Positions 26,413-36,100 are shown, counted from the first letter of the stretch. The stretch: DNA of 64,000 nt from Pseudomonadota bacterium (GCA_023387735.1 JAEWHP010000046.1:124001-188000); one strand, 5' to 3'. Made by a program: numbers and translations. Notes: generated by a model not told the origin, from the sequence alone.

Positions 26413-27675
26413 ATGTTAGCCCCTACCCCCGCCTCGCCCGAATCCGCCGGAATGTCCAAGCCGGCGCTCGATCGGCTCGAAAATCACCTGAAACAGCGTT
26501 ACCTCGATGCCGGCCGCTTTCCCGGGACCCAGCTCCTGGTCTACCGCCGCGGCAAGATCGTACACTCGACCGTGCAGGGCTTTGCCGACCTCGAGCGCAA
26601 GGCGCCGGTCAAGGACGACACCATCTTCCGCATCTATTCGATGACCAAGCCGATCACCAGCGTGGCCTTCATGATGCTGGTCGAGGAAGGCCGCGTTGCG
26701 CTCGACGAGCCCGTGCACAAATACATCCCGTCATGGAAGAACCTCGGCGTGTTCCTGGCCGGCATCCATCCGGCCTTCATGACCCGCCCGCCGACGCGGC
26801 CGATGCTGATCGTGGACCTGCTGCGCCACACGTCCGGGCTGACCTATGGCTTCCAGCAGCGCAGCAATGTCGACGCCGCCTATCGCGAGACCAAGATCGG
26901 CGAAGTGATCAAGGCCGGCACGCTGCAGACCATGATCGACGACCTCTCCAAGATTCCGCTGGAGTTCTCGCCGGGCGAGGCCTGGAATTACTCGGTTGCC
27001 ACCGACGTGCTCGGCTATCTGATCGGCGTGATCAGTGGCAAGCCGTTCGAGCAATTTCTCAAAGAGCGCATCCTCGATCCGCTCGGCATGAACGACACCG
27101 ACTTCTTTGTACCGAAGGAAAAGGCGCATCGTTTCGCAGCCTGCTATTCGGCCGGCGTGCAGATCGGGATGACTGCCGGCGAGGCCAAACTGACGCTGCA
27201 GGACGATCCGACGACGAGTTCGTTCCTCTCCCCGCCCTCGTTTATCTCCGGCGGCGGCGGCCTGTGCTCGACCATGGCCGACTACCTCACCTTCTGCCGG
27301 GCACTGCTCCATGGCGGCGAACTCGGTGGCGTCAGGCTGCTGGGCCCGAAAACACTGAAGCTGATGGCTTCGAACCATTTGCCCGGCGGCGTCGACCTGC
27401 CGGCAATGTCGCGATCGCTATTCTCGGAAGCCGCCTACAACGGCATCGGCTTCGGGCTCGGCTTTGCCGTCACCATGCACCCGGCTCAGACGCTGATCGC
27501 CGGCAGCCCCGGCGAATTCAGCTGGGGCGGCGCGGCCACGACCTCGTTCTTGATCGATCCGGCGGAAGAGCTGATCATGATCTTCATGACGCAAGTGCTG
27601 CCGTCGAGCGCCTATCCGTTGCGGCGCGAACTGCGCACCATGGTGTATGCGGCGATCACCGACAGCAATCTCTGA
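26413..27675 (+). CDS. Serine hydrolase, beta-lactamase/EstB class C fold
   Basis: A 420-residue penicillin-binding-protein-like hydrolase. The SxxK catalytic motif is S76-M-T-K79 (IYSMTKP) and the second-motif tyrosine is Tyr193 (WNYSVATD). No signal peptide is visible, so it is probably a cytoplasmic esterase rather than a secreted beta-lactamase. GGGGLCSTMADYLTFCR and GFGLGFAVTM are family blocks. ATG 26413 (MLAPTPASPESAGMSK) is preferred over an upstream in-frame codon. It is divergent from the dioxygenase gene. Ester or lactone substrate unknown. Confidence 0.88.
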   Translation: MLAPTPASPESAGMSKPALDRLENHLKQRYLDAGRFPGTQLLVYRRGKIVHSTVQGFADLERKAPVKDDTIFRIYSMTKPITSVAFMMLVEEGRVALDEPVHKYIPSWKNLGVFLAGIHPAFMTRPPTRPMLIVDLLRHTSGLTYGFQQRSNVDAAYRETKIGEVIKAGTLQTMIDDLSKIPLEFSPGEAWNYSVATDVLGYLIGVISGKPFEQFLKERILDPLGMNDTDFFVPKEKAHRFAACYSAGVQIGMTAGEAKLTLQDDPTTSSFLSPPSFISGGGGLCSTMADYLTFCRALLHGGELGGVRLLGPKTLKLMASNHLPGGVDLPAMSRSLFSEAAYNGIGFGLGFAVTMHPAQTLIAGSPGEFSWGGAATTSFLIDPAEELIMIFMTQVLPSSAYPLRRELRTMVYAAITDSNL

Positions 27676-27691
27676 CGGTTGGAGCACCGCG

Positions 27692-27721
27692 GGTTCCATC
27701 GCATGCGCATGCGATGGAACC
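27692..27721. repeat. Perfect 30-base palindrome
   Basis: GGTTCCATCGCATGC is followed directly by its exact reverse complement, with no spacer. It lies 17 bases after the serine hydrolase stop. It may act as a terminator hairpin, or be a copy of a short dispersed palindrome; no U-tract follows. Confidence 0.7.
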
Positions 27722-27794
27722 TCTGATCGAGCTTTGCGGGATATCTTACTAATATCCTTGGCGAAATTCGGCCGCTCTCCTATGCTGCGGTCAA

Positions 27795-29321
27795 TTGGGC
27801 GCCGATCCGGGAATCCCGTTGCCAAAGTCCTCATTGCCAGTGCGTCTCGCTCTTCTGGTCGCGGGAACCACGTTGCCGCTGATCATCTTCGCGGCCGGGC
27901 TGGTCTATAACCACTATCAGCAGGACCGCAGGCAGGCGACGCAACGGGTGGTCGAAACCGTGCGCAGCATTCGTCTCGTGCTGGATGCCGAGATGCAGCG
28001 GATGACTGGCGCGCTGCAGGTATTGGCGCTGACCGATGTGTTGCGCGGCCGGAATTTCGACGAGTTTCGCCGGCTATCCCAGGGCTTCCTCGAGCAGTAT
28101 GGCAACGGCGGCGTTATCCTGGTGGCGGATCGTGAAGGCCGGCAACTGTTCTCCTCGGTGAAATCAGATACTGCCAGCCTGCCGCCACGCAACAACCGCG
28201 CCATTGTCGACCGCGTGTTCGCGGAAAAAAAGCCCGTCTACTCGAATCTGTTCTTCGGAGCGGTCAAGCATCAACTGATCGTGACGGTCGAAGTGCCCGT
28301 CATCCGTGACGGCGAGGTTCTCTTCGAACTCTCGTTCAGCCCGCCGATCGAGATTTTCCAGACCATGATTGAGCAACAGCGTCCGGGCCAGGACTGGACC
28401 ATCTCGATCTTCGACGGCGAGGGCATGAATTTCGCGCGCGTGCCGAATCCGCAGGGCACGATCGGACAAAAGGCTTCGCCTACCCTGTATGCGGCGATGT
28501 TCCGCGCCCCCGAAGCGACCTTCGCGACGGTGTCGCTGGAGGGCGTGCCGCTGATCACAAGCGTGTCGCGATCCACCCTCACCGGCTGGACGGTCGCCGC
28601 CGGGATCGCGGAGAGTTCGCTGGTGGCGCCGCTGTGGCGGAGCCTCGCGATCACAAGCGTGATGGGCGGCATTCTCCTGCTGGTCGGCCTTGCCTTTGCG
28701 GTGCGGATGGCGACGCAGATCGCCCGTGGCGAAATGCTCCACGGTCTGCTGATCGAGGAACTCAACCATCGCGTCAAGAATACGCTCGCGGTCCTGCAGT
28801 CGATCGCGACGCAGACGTTTCGCAGCGCCAGCCGGGCCGAGCGCCAAAAGTTCGAGGGACGGCTGGGCGCGCTGGCAGAGGCGCATAATCTGTTGAGCCA
28901 GGAGAAGTGGCAGAGCGCCGAGCTGCGCGAGGTCATCGCGCGGGTGCTGCAACCCTATCTTCTCAACAACCCCGAGCGGGTCCGGATGTTCGGACCGCGG
29001 GTGCCGCTCTCGCCGCGGCTCGCCGTGGTACTCGCGATGATCCTGCACGAAATCGCAACCAACGCCGCCAAATACGGCTCGCTCTCGAACGATACCGGAA
29101 CCGTTGCCCTGGATTGGGAAATTGTCGAGGAAAGCAATGGACGCAAGCTTCGACTGATCTGGACCGAGGCCGGCGGTCCGCATGTCACGGCGCCAGTCCA
29201 GCGCGGGTTCGGATCGCGGCTGATCGAACGCAGCGCGCGCGACCAGCTCGGCGGCGAAGCGACGGTCGACTTCCTGCCGCGCGGCGTGGTTTACACAATA
29301 AGCTGCGCTCTCGAGGAATAA
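27795..29321 (+). CDS. HWE-family sensor histidine kinase
   Basis: A 508-residue membrane kinase. Helix 1 (about 18-38, LALLVAGTTLPLIIFAAGLVY) and helix 2 (about 285-305) flank a periplasmic domain of about 240 residues that resembles dCache sensors. The kinase core has His325 in EELNHRVKNTLAVLQS, and an N-box ILHEIATNAAKYGSLS followed by GGPHV and GFGSRLI, the pattern of HWE kinases. No receiver domain or adjacent response regulator is present, so it is an orphan. The start is uncertain: TTG 27795 is used, but TTGs near 27820 and 27836 fit equally well. Confidence 0.85.
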   Translation: MGADPGIPLPKSSLPVRLALLVAGTTLPLIIFAAGLVYNHYQQDRRQATQRVVETVRSIRLVLDAEMQRMTGALQVLALTDVLRGRNFDEFRRLSQGFLEQYGNGGVILVADREGRQLFSSVKSDTASLPPRNNRAIVDRVFAEKKPVYSNLFFGAVKHQLIVTVEVPVIRDGEVLFELSFSPPIEIFQTMIEQQRPGQDWTISIFDGEGMNFARVPNPQGTIGQKASPTLYAAMFRAPEATFATVSLEGVPLITSVSRSTLTGWTVAAGIAESSLVAPLWRSLAITSVMGGILLLVGLAFAVRMATQIARGEMLHGLLIEELNHRVKNTLAVLQSIATQTFRSASRAERQKFEGRLGALAEAHNLLSQEKWQSAELREVIARVLQPYLLNNPERVRMFGPRVPLSPRLAVVLAMILHEIATNAAKYGSLSNDTGTVALDWEIVEESNGRKLRLIWTEAGGPHVTAPVQRGFGSRLIERSARDQLGGEATVDFLPRGVVYTISCALEE

Positions 29322-29343
29322 CCGCCGCATCCTGGCGCGCTGG

Positions 29344-30663
29344 CTATTTCAGCATCTCCGGAACGATCAGACGGGGCAGGAACAGCGAAACGCTGGGCCA
29401 GATGATCACCGCTGCCAGAACCAGCAGCATCGGGATCAGCATGATGACCGTGTCTTTCAACGCATAGCGCAGCCGCACGCCTGCGATCGAACAGGCGATC
29501 ATCAGGCACAGACCATAGGGCGGCGTAACCAGCCCGAACGCAAGGGAGATGATCGAGATGATCGCAAACTGAACCGGGTGCAGATCGACCGACCTGGCGA
29601 GCGGCTCCAGCACGGTGCCGACGATGATGATCGCCGGAATGGCATCGAGGAAGCAGCCCACGACGAGAAAGCAGAATGAGATGAAGAAGCCGGCTGCGAT
29701 CGTGCCCATGCCCCAGGTCGAGACGTTGGCAAGCAGTTCCTGCGGGATCTTGTAGTACGCCAGCAGCCAGCCGAAGGCACTCGCCGTGCCCACGCAGAAC
29801 AGCGCGACCCCGGCCAGCCGCCCGGTATCGAGCAAGGCCTTGTAGAGTTCGCGCAAGCCGGTCTCGCGATAGAAGAAGGTCGACAGCACGACCGAATAGA
29901 GCACCGCGACACAAGCGGATTCGGTCGCGGTGAACCATCCCAGCAAAATGCCGCCGACAATGATGAACGGCGTCATCATCGCCGGTATCGATCGCCAGAG
30001 CGCACAGCGCATGTCCCGCCAGCTGTCCTTCGGGTAGGTCGGATAGCCGCGACGCACTGCATAGACATGGACGGTCGCCATCTGCGCGCCGGCGATCAGC
30101 AATCCCGGCACGATGCCGGCCAGATACATGGCCGCAATCGAGGTCGAGATCAACCCGCCCCACACGATCATCAGGATGGAGGGCGGGATGATGACGGCCA
30201 GCACCGCCGACACCGCCGTGATGGCGATGGAGAACGAGAGGTCGTAGCCCTCCTTGGTCTGGGCATCGATGAAGATCTTGGACTGGCTCGCCGCGTCAGC
30301 CGTGGAGGAGCCGGAAATGCCGGCGAAGAACACCGACAGCACGACGTTGATCTGGGCCAGCGATCCCGGCCAGTGTCCCACCATCGAACGCGACAGCGCG
30401 ACCAGCCGGTCGGTGATGCCGCCGATACTCATCAGGTTGGCGGTCAGGAGGAAGAACGGCACCGCGAGCAGGATGAACGAGTTGTAGGCGTTGAAGGTCT
30501 CCTGCGCGAGCATCATGATCGACAGACGGGGCTCGACCAGCAGGATCGGAACGCAGGCAAGGCCAAGCGCGAAAGCCACTGGCACGCGGATGATGAGCAG
30601 ACCAACGAACACGCCGAACAGGATCAGCGCGGCTTCGCCGGCAGAAAGAACATTACCGCTCAT
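29344..30663 (-). CDS. dctM: TRAP transporter large permease DctM
   Basis: A 439-residue membrane protein with about twelve helices. The DctM signature segments include FFLLTANLMSIGGITDRL, FAGISGSSTADAASQSKI and VTPPYGLCLMIACSIAG. It performs Na+-driven uptake of an organic acid delivered by DctP. I use ATG 30663 (MSGNVLSAGEA), which overlaps the end of dctQ by 11 bases, indicating translational coupling. Confidence 0.92.
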   Translation of the reverse strand: MSGNVLSAGEAALILFGVFVGLLIIRVPVAFALGLACVPILLVEPRLSIMMLAQETFNAYNSFILLAVPFFLLTANLMSIGGITDRLVALSRSMVGHWPGSLAQINVVLSVFFAGISGSSTADAASQSKIFIDAQTKEGYDLSFSIAITAVSAVLAVIIPPSILMIVWGGLISTSIAAMYLAGIVPGLLIAGAQMATVHVYAVRRGYPTYPKDSWRDMRCALWRSIPAMMTPFIIVGGILLGWFTATESACVAVLYSVVLSTFFYRETGLRELYKALLDTGRLAGVALFCVGTASAFGWLLAYYKIPQELLANVSTWGMGTIAAGFFISFCFLVVGCFLDAIPAIIIVGTVLEPLARSVDLHPVQFAIISIISLAFGLVTPPYGLCLMIACSIAGVRLRYALKDTVIMLIPMLLVLAAVIIWPSVSLFLPRLIVPEMLK

Positions 30664-31174
30664 CGTTTGCCCCAACGAGAATCTTGAATTCGTCGACGAT
30701 CTGTTCACCCGCGAACACGATCCACGTCACGCCGGCCACCGGCCACGCCACATGAATCAGCCAGAGCGGCAGGTCGGCCAGTTCGGACGTCCTGTTCCAC
30801 GCGAAGCGCGTAAACTCTATGCCGGCCCACAAGAACACCAGCGCAAGCGCGAGCACTCCGAAACGTGCAAGAATCCGCACGGCGGCCTCCGACCGCCGCG
30901 ACAGGTCAGGCCAAACGTCGACTTCGAAATGCTGCGCCTCCCGCACGCCGACCATGGCGCCGATCATGATCGTCCACACGAACAGGAATCGCGCCATCTC
31001 CTCGGTCCAGATGTAGGACGGAATGAGTGGCGTATAGCGAGAGACGATCTGCAGCGTGACCGGGATGACCAGAATGCCGACGCAGGCGGCGAGCAGGACT
31101 TCCAGCAGTTTCGCATAAGCGGCCGTCGCTCGACGCCACAGCGTCGGGGTCGACGAGACAGGTATTTCGGTCAT
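30653..31174 (-). CDS. dctQ: TRAP transporter small permease DctQ
   Basis: A 173-residue protein with four hydrophobic helices, the DctQ type: WTEEMARFLFVWTIMIGAMVGV is the conserved middle segment. It forms a complex with DctM. It follows dctP after about 80 bases and overlaps dctM. Confidence 0.9.
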   Translation of the reverse strand: MTEIPVSSTPTLWRRATAAYAKLLEVLLAACVGILVIPVTLQIVSRYTPLIPSYIWTEEMARFLFVWTIMIGAMVGVREAQHFEVDVWPDLSRRSEAAVRILARFGVLALALVFLWAGIEFTRFAWNRTSELADLPLWLIHVAWPVAGVTWIVFAGEQIVDEFKILVGANDER

Positions 31175-31257
31175 TTCGGCTCCGTGCGGATACCAGCGCG
31201 CCGGTCCGGGCAGGAAGCGAGGCCTGCCCGGGAATACTGTCGGCGGCGCCGGCGTTC

Positions 31258-32256
31258 CTAGGCGACGTTGATCTTCTCGAAGATGCCCTCGGCGCCGATC
31301 TCCTTGGCGTAAGTCGCTATCACGGGATCGGCGAGCTTCTTCATGGCGTCACGCTCCTCGAACGCAACGCGCTTGAGCTTGCCCGCCTTCTCCAGCGTTT
31401 CCAGCTTGACGACTTCCTCGCTCGATTCCAGCTGGCGACCGTAGTCCCCGGCTTCCTTGCCGGCCTTCATGATGGCGTCCTGCAGATCCTTGGGAAGGGT
31501 CTTCAGCGTTTTCACCGAGAAGCAGATCGGACGGATCGACACCGCATGCTGCGTCAGGTTGAGGTGCGGCGCGACTTCGTAGAACTTCATCGCCTCGACG
31601 CCGGCGGCTTCATTTTCGCCGGCTGCGATCACGCCGTTCTGGATGGCGTTGTAGATTTCATTGTAGGCAATCACCGTGGGGCTCATGCCGACCGCCGCAA
31701 AGGTCTTCGACCAGATCGGCGCGCCCTGCACGCGCACCTTGAGCCCCTTGAGCTCGGCAAGATTCTTGAGCGGCTTGTTGGCAAAGATGTTGCGGACGCC
31801 GCCACCGGCATAGCCGATCAGAACCACTTCGGCCTTGGCCGCGACTTCGTCGGCGATCGGGGTCAGAATATTCGCTTCGACCACCTTGTTCATGTGGTCG
31901 ATGCCCTTGAACACAAAAGGCGCATCGATGAAGGGCGCGGCCTTGGCGAACGTCGACATGTGAGCCGGCGAGACGATGCCGTAATCGACCGCCTTGCCCT
32001 GCGACATATACTCGAAATACTGCTTTTCGAGGCCGAGCGACGAGTTCTTGTGCAGCGTAAAGTTGACCGCCTTGCCGTAATATTTCTTCACCAGTTCCTC
32101 GAACCTGATGAGCGCCCGGTTGAAGGCGTGGTCGTCGTTGAACTGCACGGCCCCGTTCAGCGTGACGGGCGCCTGCGCCCGGACGATCGATGGCATGCCC
32201 AAGGCGCCGGCAACAGCCGTCGCACCAAGGCCCGCGAGTACGGTTCTTCGCTTCAT
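31258..32256 (-). CDS. dctP: TRAP transporter substrate-binding protein DctP
   Basis: A 332-residue periplasmic receptor. The signal peptide (MKRRTVLAGLGATAVAGALG) has an RR pair and ends near VRAQA. The mature part has the DctP features NKPLKNLAELKGLKVRVQGA and QNGVIAAGENEAAGVEAMKF, including the arginine (KVRV) that usually binds a substrate carboxylate. ATG 32256 gives the clean signal peptide; the longer open frame has none. The ligand is probably a C4-C6 or aromatic acid but cannot be named. Confidence 0.92.
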   Translation of the reverse strand: MKRRTVLAGLGATAVAGALGMPSIVRAQAPVTLNGAVQFNDDHAFNRALIRFEELVKKYYGKAVNFTLHKNSSLGLEKQYFEYMSQGKAVDYGIVSPAHMSTFAKAAPFIDAPFVFKGIDHMNKVVEANILTPIADEVAAKAEVVLIGYAGGGVRNIFANKPLKNLAELKGLKVRVQGAPIWSKTFAAVGMSPTVIAYNEIYNAIQNGVIAAGENEAAGVEAMKFYEVAPHLNLTQHAVSIRPICFSVKTLKTLPKDLQDAIMKAGKEAGDYGRQLESSEEVVKLETLEKAGKLKRVAFEERDAMKKLADPVIATYAKEIGAEGIFEKINVA

Positions 32257-33170
32257 GGCGTTCTCCCCTGTGATGCCCGTCCCTTGTAAGCGGGACTTTG
32301 GGCCTGGCCGACAACACGGCAACAGAAGCAAAGCGTATGCAAAACCGCGCGGCTGTGGAAGCCAATTTAATCGGTGCAAGGCACCAATAGCGCGCGGGCG
32401 TCCGAGCCGTCTGCCGGCTCGGCCGGAATGATTGCAATCATTTTCATCGATCCCCGACGAGAGCCTCGAGACACGACGCTTGTCCGTCAGTCACACTGTC
32501 CTTCCCGATCTATCTGATCGTCGGTCATCGGCAGAAGCTTTCACGACATGGCCCGGTCGCTCGGCAGTTTGATCGGCAACCGGTCGTCAGCGCGCGAGAG
32601 CAATCTCGACGGCAATTCGCATCTTCAAGTGACGGCATGGGTCGACGAAAGCGCACGCGCGCTCGGCGAGTTCTGACGCTGTGGCCAGCGGCTCTGATCG
32701 GCAATCGTTGACACACGCATCGATTGAGAAGGAGCTCAGTATTGCTATATTTTCCCGACTATCGCGGTAGCGATTTTTACGCCCTGCAAGCTGAGTTTGG
32801 TACTTCACGCACTGCAAAAGCGGCGGGCACCCCCGTAAAACCACGGTGCGCGCGCCGCGGGATGGTAAGTATGCTTTCGAAAATCTGTGGCCTTTGAACT
32901 CGCGGTGGTTGTGGTTTCGCAAATATTTTGTCAAATGTAGTGGCGCGGGGTTTTGCCAATTGGTCCCGGGCTTTACCGGCCGGAACGGTCGGCAAGCATC
33001 GGTATCAGGATGCTCCAATATGCATTTGTGTTTGGCTGCCATCCATAATATCGCAGGAATCTCGTGGTTTTGAGACGAATACGCGGTCGATACGTACTTT
33101 AACGCGGAAAATACGGCTGAACTCCTGGCTTATTTCCCCAGAGTTCCCGATCGAAGGATGTAGAACCAGA
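32257..33170. other. 914-base gene-poor region, lower GC
   Basis: Neither strand has a frame with convincing length, start and composition. The right half (from about 32700) is visibly richer in A and T than neighbouring genes, with runs such as GCTATATTTTCCC and AAATATTTTGTCAAATG. A weak hairpin followed by five Ts is at 32761-32777. It could hold promoters for dctP and the XRE gene, a small RNA, or decayed sequence. Confidence 0.5.
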
Positions 33171-33566
33171 ATGAATAGATCAGCAGCAAAGAAGATGAAG
33201 CAGCGCAGTGCCGGCAAGCCCGACATCGAATTGGGCAAGCGCATTCGTCTGCGGCGTGTGGAACAGAAGATCTCGCAGGCCGAGCTCGGCGACAAACTCG
33301 GCGTCAGCTTCCAGCAGGTTCAGAAGTACGAGAAGGGCGTCAATCGCGTCGGTGCCGCCCGCCTGCAGCAGATCGCCACTGCGCTCGATGTGCCGGTCAC
33401 CTTCTTCTACGATGGCGACGGCAAGGCGCGGGAAGTCGAGAGCCTGCTGTTTTTGGACAGCGCGTTCAGCCTGAGGCTGCTGCGCGCCTACAGCAAGATC
33501 AAGGACCAGACCGTGCAGCGTCAGTTGGTGTCGTTGATGGAGTCGATTGCCGCTAACGAAGACTAG
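33171..33566 (+). CDS. XRE-family transcriptional regulator
   Basis: A 131-residue DNA-binding protein with a lambda-Cro/CI-type helix-turn-helix at about residues 20-75: IELGKRIRLRRVEQKISQ, then AELGDKLGVSFQQVQKYEKG. The C-terminal half (YSKIKDQTVQRQLVSLMESI) is helical and may dimerise. This size and HTH type are common in rhizobia, where several copies occur per genome. It is isolated between two gene-poor stretches. ATG 33171 is used; an in-frame ATG at 33195 is also possible. Confidence 0.88.
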   Translation: MNRSAAKKMKQRSAGKPDIELGKRIRLRRVEQKISQAELGDKLGVSFQQVQKYEKGVNRVGAARLQQIATALDVPVTFFYDGDGKAREVESLLFLDSAFSLRLLRAYSKIKDQTVQRQLVSLMESIAANED

Positions 33567-34057
33567 GCATTGCCGGGACTGGAACGCAGCACCGCGGACC
33601 CGATCATTCATCGCGAGCGGATCGCCGGGTAGCTTGTTGCTGCGCCAGGTCAGACCTTTTTAGTTGTACAGAATCGTTATGTCGCCAGTTTGGATGGCGA
33701 CGTCCGGAAATTTTCGCACCGAGAATTTTGATCGCTCCCCGCCTGACTTTTTCACACCAATAACCCAATGCTCGAGTGCGGCCTTGATGCGGCCCGCAAC
33801 GCTTTCCAACGACCTTGCCCGCGACCTCCAGAAGGTGGCGCCAGACCTTGATCAACGCGGCTGACTCAACGGTTTGAAGAAGCGACAATGCTGCCCCCCG
33901 ACCGACGTTCGCGCGCCTCGCGGCTGGGTTGGGTGTCCTCTTCCGAAAAGAAACATCCACGCGTCGCGGCGCGGTGGGCTACACTGCCGCGCGGCCGGCC
34001 CTCGCCCTGGCGAACTTCGGCCTCTTCGTCGATCCCTGAAATAGTCCGGACACCACG
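33567..34057. other. 491-base region without a supported gene
   Basis: Only short overlapping frames on both strands are found, none with recognisable similarity or a good ribosome site. It probably contains the promoter of the enoyl-CoA hydratase gene at 34058. Confidence 0.4.
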
Positions 34058-34879
34058 ATGCTCGACATCCCAAAAAACACCGAAAAATCCTATGCCGACG
34101 GCAAGATCCTGCAGGGCGTTAGCGAGGGCGTCGGCGTCATCACCTTCAACAATCCCGAAAAGCGCAATGCCATGTCGCTCGAAATGTGGGAGGGGCTCGG
34201 CAGCGCGCTGATCGAGTTGCGCGACAATCCCGATGTTCGCGTCGTCATCCTGGTCGGCGCTGGCGACAAGGCCTTCGTCTCGGGCGCGGACATCAGCCAG
34301 TTCGAAAAGACCCGCCACAATGCGGCGGCCTCGGAGGAATATTCGAGGCGCAGCGAGGCGCAGCGCGCGCTGCTGGCGAATTATCCGAAGCCGACGATCG
34401 CCTGCATCCGCGGCTTCTGCCTCGGTGGCGGCATGCAGGTCGCCATGCTGACGGATATTCGCATCGCTTCCGACAACAGCCAGTTCGGCATTCCCGCCGC
34501 CCGGCTCGGCATCGCCTATGGCTATGACGGCCTCAAACATCTGGTGTCGCTGGTCGGACCATCCTGGGCGCGGCTCATCATGTACACGGGCATGCGGATC
34601 GATTCCGCAGAAGCATTGCGGATCGGACTGGTCGATCGCGTGCTGCCGGATCAGGAATTGTGGGGTGCGACCATGGAGATCGCACGAACCATCTCCGGCA
34701 ACGCCCCGCTGGCCATTCAGGCCGCCAAGATCACGATCGCCGAAGTGCTGAAGGACGAGAGCCGCCGCAACATGGACGCGGTCAAGAAGATCGGCACGGC
34801 ATGCATGGACTCGGAAGATTTCCGCGAGGGCCGAACGGCTTTCATGGAAAAGCGCAAGCCGCAGTTCAGGGGGAAGTAG
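34058..34879 (+). CDS. Enoyl-CoA hydratase/isomerase family protein
   Basis: A 273-residue crotonase-fold protein. The oxyanion-hole segments are GAGDKAFVSGADISQF and IRGFCLGGGMQVAMLTDIRIAS, and the C-terminal part has GLVDRVLPDQEL. It would hydrate or isomerise an acyl-CoA in beta-oxidation or a related route; exact substrate not inferable. ATG 34058 fits the family N-terminus. The nearest genes (isopropylmalate-dehydrogenase-like and alcohol dehydrogenase) are on the other strand. Confidence 0.88.
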   Translation: MLDIPKNTEKSYADGKILQGVSEGVGVITFNNPEKRNAMSLEMWEGLGSALIELRDNPDVRVVILVGAGDKAFVSGADISQFEKTRHNAAASEEYSRRSEAQRALLANYPKPTIACIRGFCLGGGMQVAMLTDIRIASDNSQFGIPAARLGIAYGYDGLKHLVSLVGPSWARLIMYTGMRIDSAEALRIGLVDRVLPDQELWGATMEIARTISGNAPLAIQAAKITIAEVLKDESRRNMDAVKKIGTACMDSEDFREGRTAFMEKRKPQFRGK

Positions 34880-34901
34880 GCCAGTCTAATTTCCAGTAGC
34901 G

Positions 34902-34972
34902 CGGATGAGCGAAGCGATATCCGGGTTCTCTCTGACACCGCCCCGGATATCGCTTCGCTCATCCGGGCTACA
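34902..34972. repeat. Inverted repeat between convergent genes
   Basis: Arms CGGATGAGCGAAGCGATATC (from 34902) and GATATCGCTTCGCTCATCCG (to about 34966) are exact reverse complements across a short loop. It lies between the convergent ends of the hydratase and dehydrogenase genes and would form a strong hairpin in both transcripts, so it probably terminates both. Confidence 0.75.
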
Positions 34973-34986
34973 AGTTTCAACAACCA

Positions 34987-36069
34987 TCAGAGCGCCGACA
35001 GGACCGCCCTGGTAACGTCCGCAGTACCATTGCTCCCGCCGAATTCCATCGGCTTGATGCCTCCCGCATAGGCCTTGTCGACCGCGCGCTCGATGCGTTC
35101 ACCGGCTTCGGCGGCGCTTTCAAGGCCGTGCTTCTCGGCGAGCCAGTCCAGCATCATGGCGGCCGACAGAATCATAGCGGTGGGATTGGCCTTGCCCTGC
35201 CCCATGATGTCGGGCGCGGTGCCATGGCATGGCTGGAAAACGGCATAGCGGTCGCCGATGTCGGCTGACGGCGCCATTCCGAGGCCGCCGATCAGGCCGG
35301 CGGCGAGGTCGGAAAGAATGTCGCCGAACATGTTCTCCGTCACCATGACGTCGAAATCCCAGGGACGCTTCACCATCATCAGCGAGCAGGCATCGACATA
35401 GACCCGGTCGGCCTTCACGCCGGGATGGCGCTTGGCGGCCTCGTCGAACATCTCGCGAAAGAACGCGAAGGCGCGGAATACGTTCGCCTTGTCGACGCAG
35501 GTCAGCCCGCCATTCGTCTTGCCGCGCGCCTTGCGCCGTTCGGCGAGCCTGAAAGAAAACTCGAACAGCCGCTCCGAGGTTTTTCGGGTGATGACGAGCG
35601 TCTCGCGCGCCTCGGTCTCGGTCACAACGCCCTTGCCCATCGACGCGAACAGGCCTTCAGTGGACTCCCTGATCAGCACGAGATCGATGCCGCGCTTGTC
35701 GGCGCCGACGATCGGGCTCGGCACGCCCGGGACCAGCCGCGCCGGACGCACGCCGGCATAGAGATCGAAGTGAAAACGCAGCTCGATCTGCGGCGCAATC
35801 TCGGTGTTATCAGGATAGCGCACCGACGGCAGGCCGCAGGCGCCAAGCAGGATGGCGTCTGCCTCCTCGCACAGCCGTACGGTGCTCTCGGGCATGGATT
35901 TGCCCGTCGCCAGATAATTGGTGGCGCCGGCCGGTGCGTCGGTGAAGCGGAACTTCAGGTCCGTCGTCGCCTCGATCTTGCGCAGGACTTCGAGCGCCGG
36001 CGCCATGACTTCGGGGCCGATGCCATCACCGCCGAGCACGGCGATGTGGAGCGCGTTGTTTGCGGCCAT
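34987..36069 (-). CDS. Isocitrate/isopropylmalate dehydrogenase family protein (LeuB-like)
   Basis: A 360-residue beta-decarboxylating dehydrogenase. The N-terminal block IAVLGGDGIGPEVM, the substrate-loop arginines in IELRFHFDLYAGVRPARL, the catalytic Tyr/Lys region and the metal-binding TENMFGDILSDLAAG are all present. NAD specificity is suggested by the HGTAPDIMGQGKANPTA block. Family members act on isopropylmalate, tartrate, homoisocitrate or D-malate. As it is not with leuC/leuD, a dedicated leucine-pathway role is doubtful; tartrate/malate-type activity is possible. Confidence 0.85.
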   Translation of the reverse strand: MAANNALHIAVLGGDGIGPEVMAPALEVLRKIEATTDLKFRFTDAPAGATNYLATGKSMPESTVRLCEEADAILLGACGLPSVRYPDNTEIAPQIELRFHFDLYAGVRPARLVPGVPSPIVGADKRGIDLVLIRESTEGLFASMGKGVVTETEARETLVITRKTSERLFEFSFRLAERRKARGKTNGGLTCVDKANVFRAFAFFREMFDEAAKRHPGVKADRVYVDACSLMMVKRPWDFDVMVTENMFGDILSDLAAGLIGGLGMAPSADIGDRYAVFQPCHGTAPDIMGQGKANPTAMILSAAMMLDWLAEKHGLESAAEAGERIERAVDKAYAGGIKPMEFGGSNGTADVTRAVLSAL

Positions 36070-36100
36070 GGGAGATTCCTTGTACGGGCAATTTATCAGG

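Noticed and set aside
32761..32777. Intrinsic terminator (ATCGC-GGTA-GCGAT then five Ts)
   Set aside because: The stem is only five bases and no gene ends just upstream on the plus strand, so it is too weak to list as a terminator.
32587..33042. Minus-strand 151-codon frame in the gene-poor region
   Set aside because: No recognisable domain, no ribosome site and mixed composition; kept only as part of the unannotated gap.
33604..33960. Minus-strand 118-codon frame between the XRE gene and enoyl-CoA hydratase
   Set aside because: Positively charged but without recognisable similarity or start signal.
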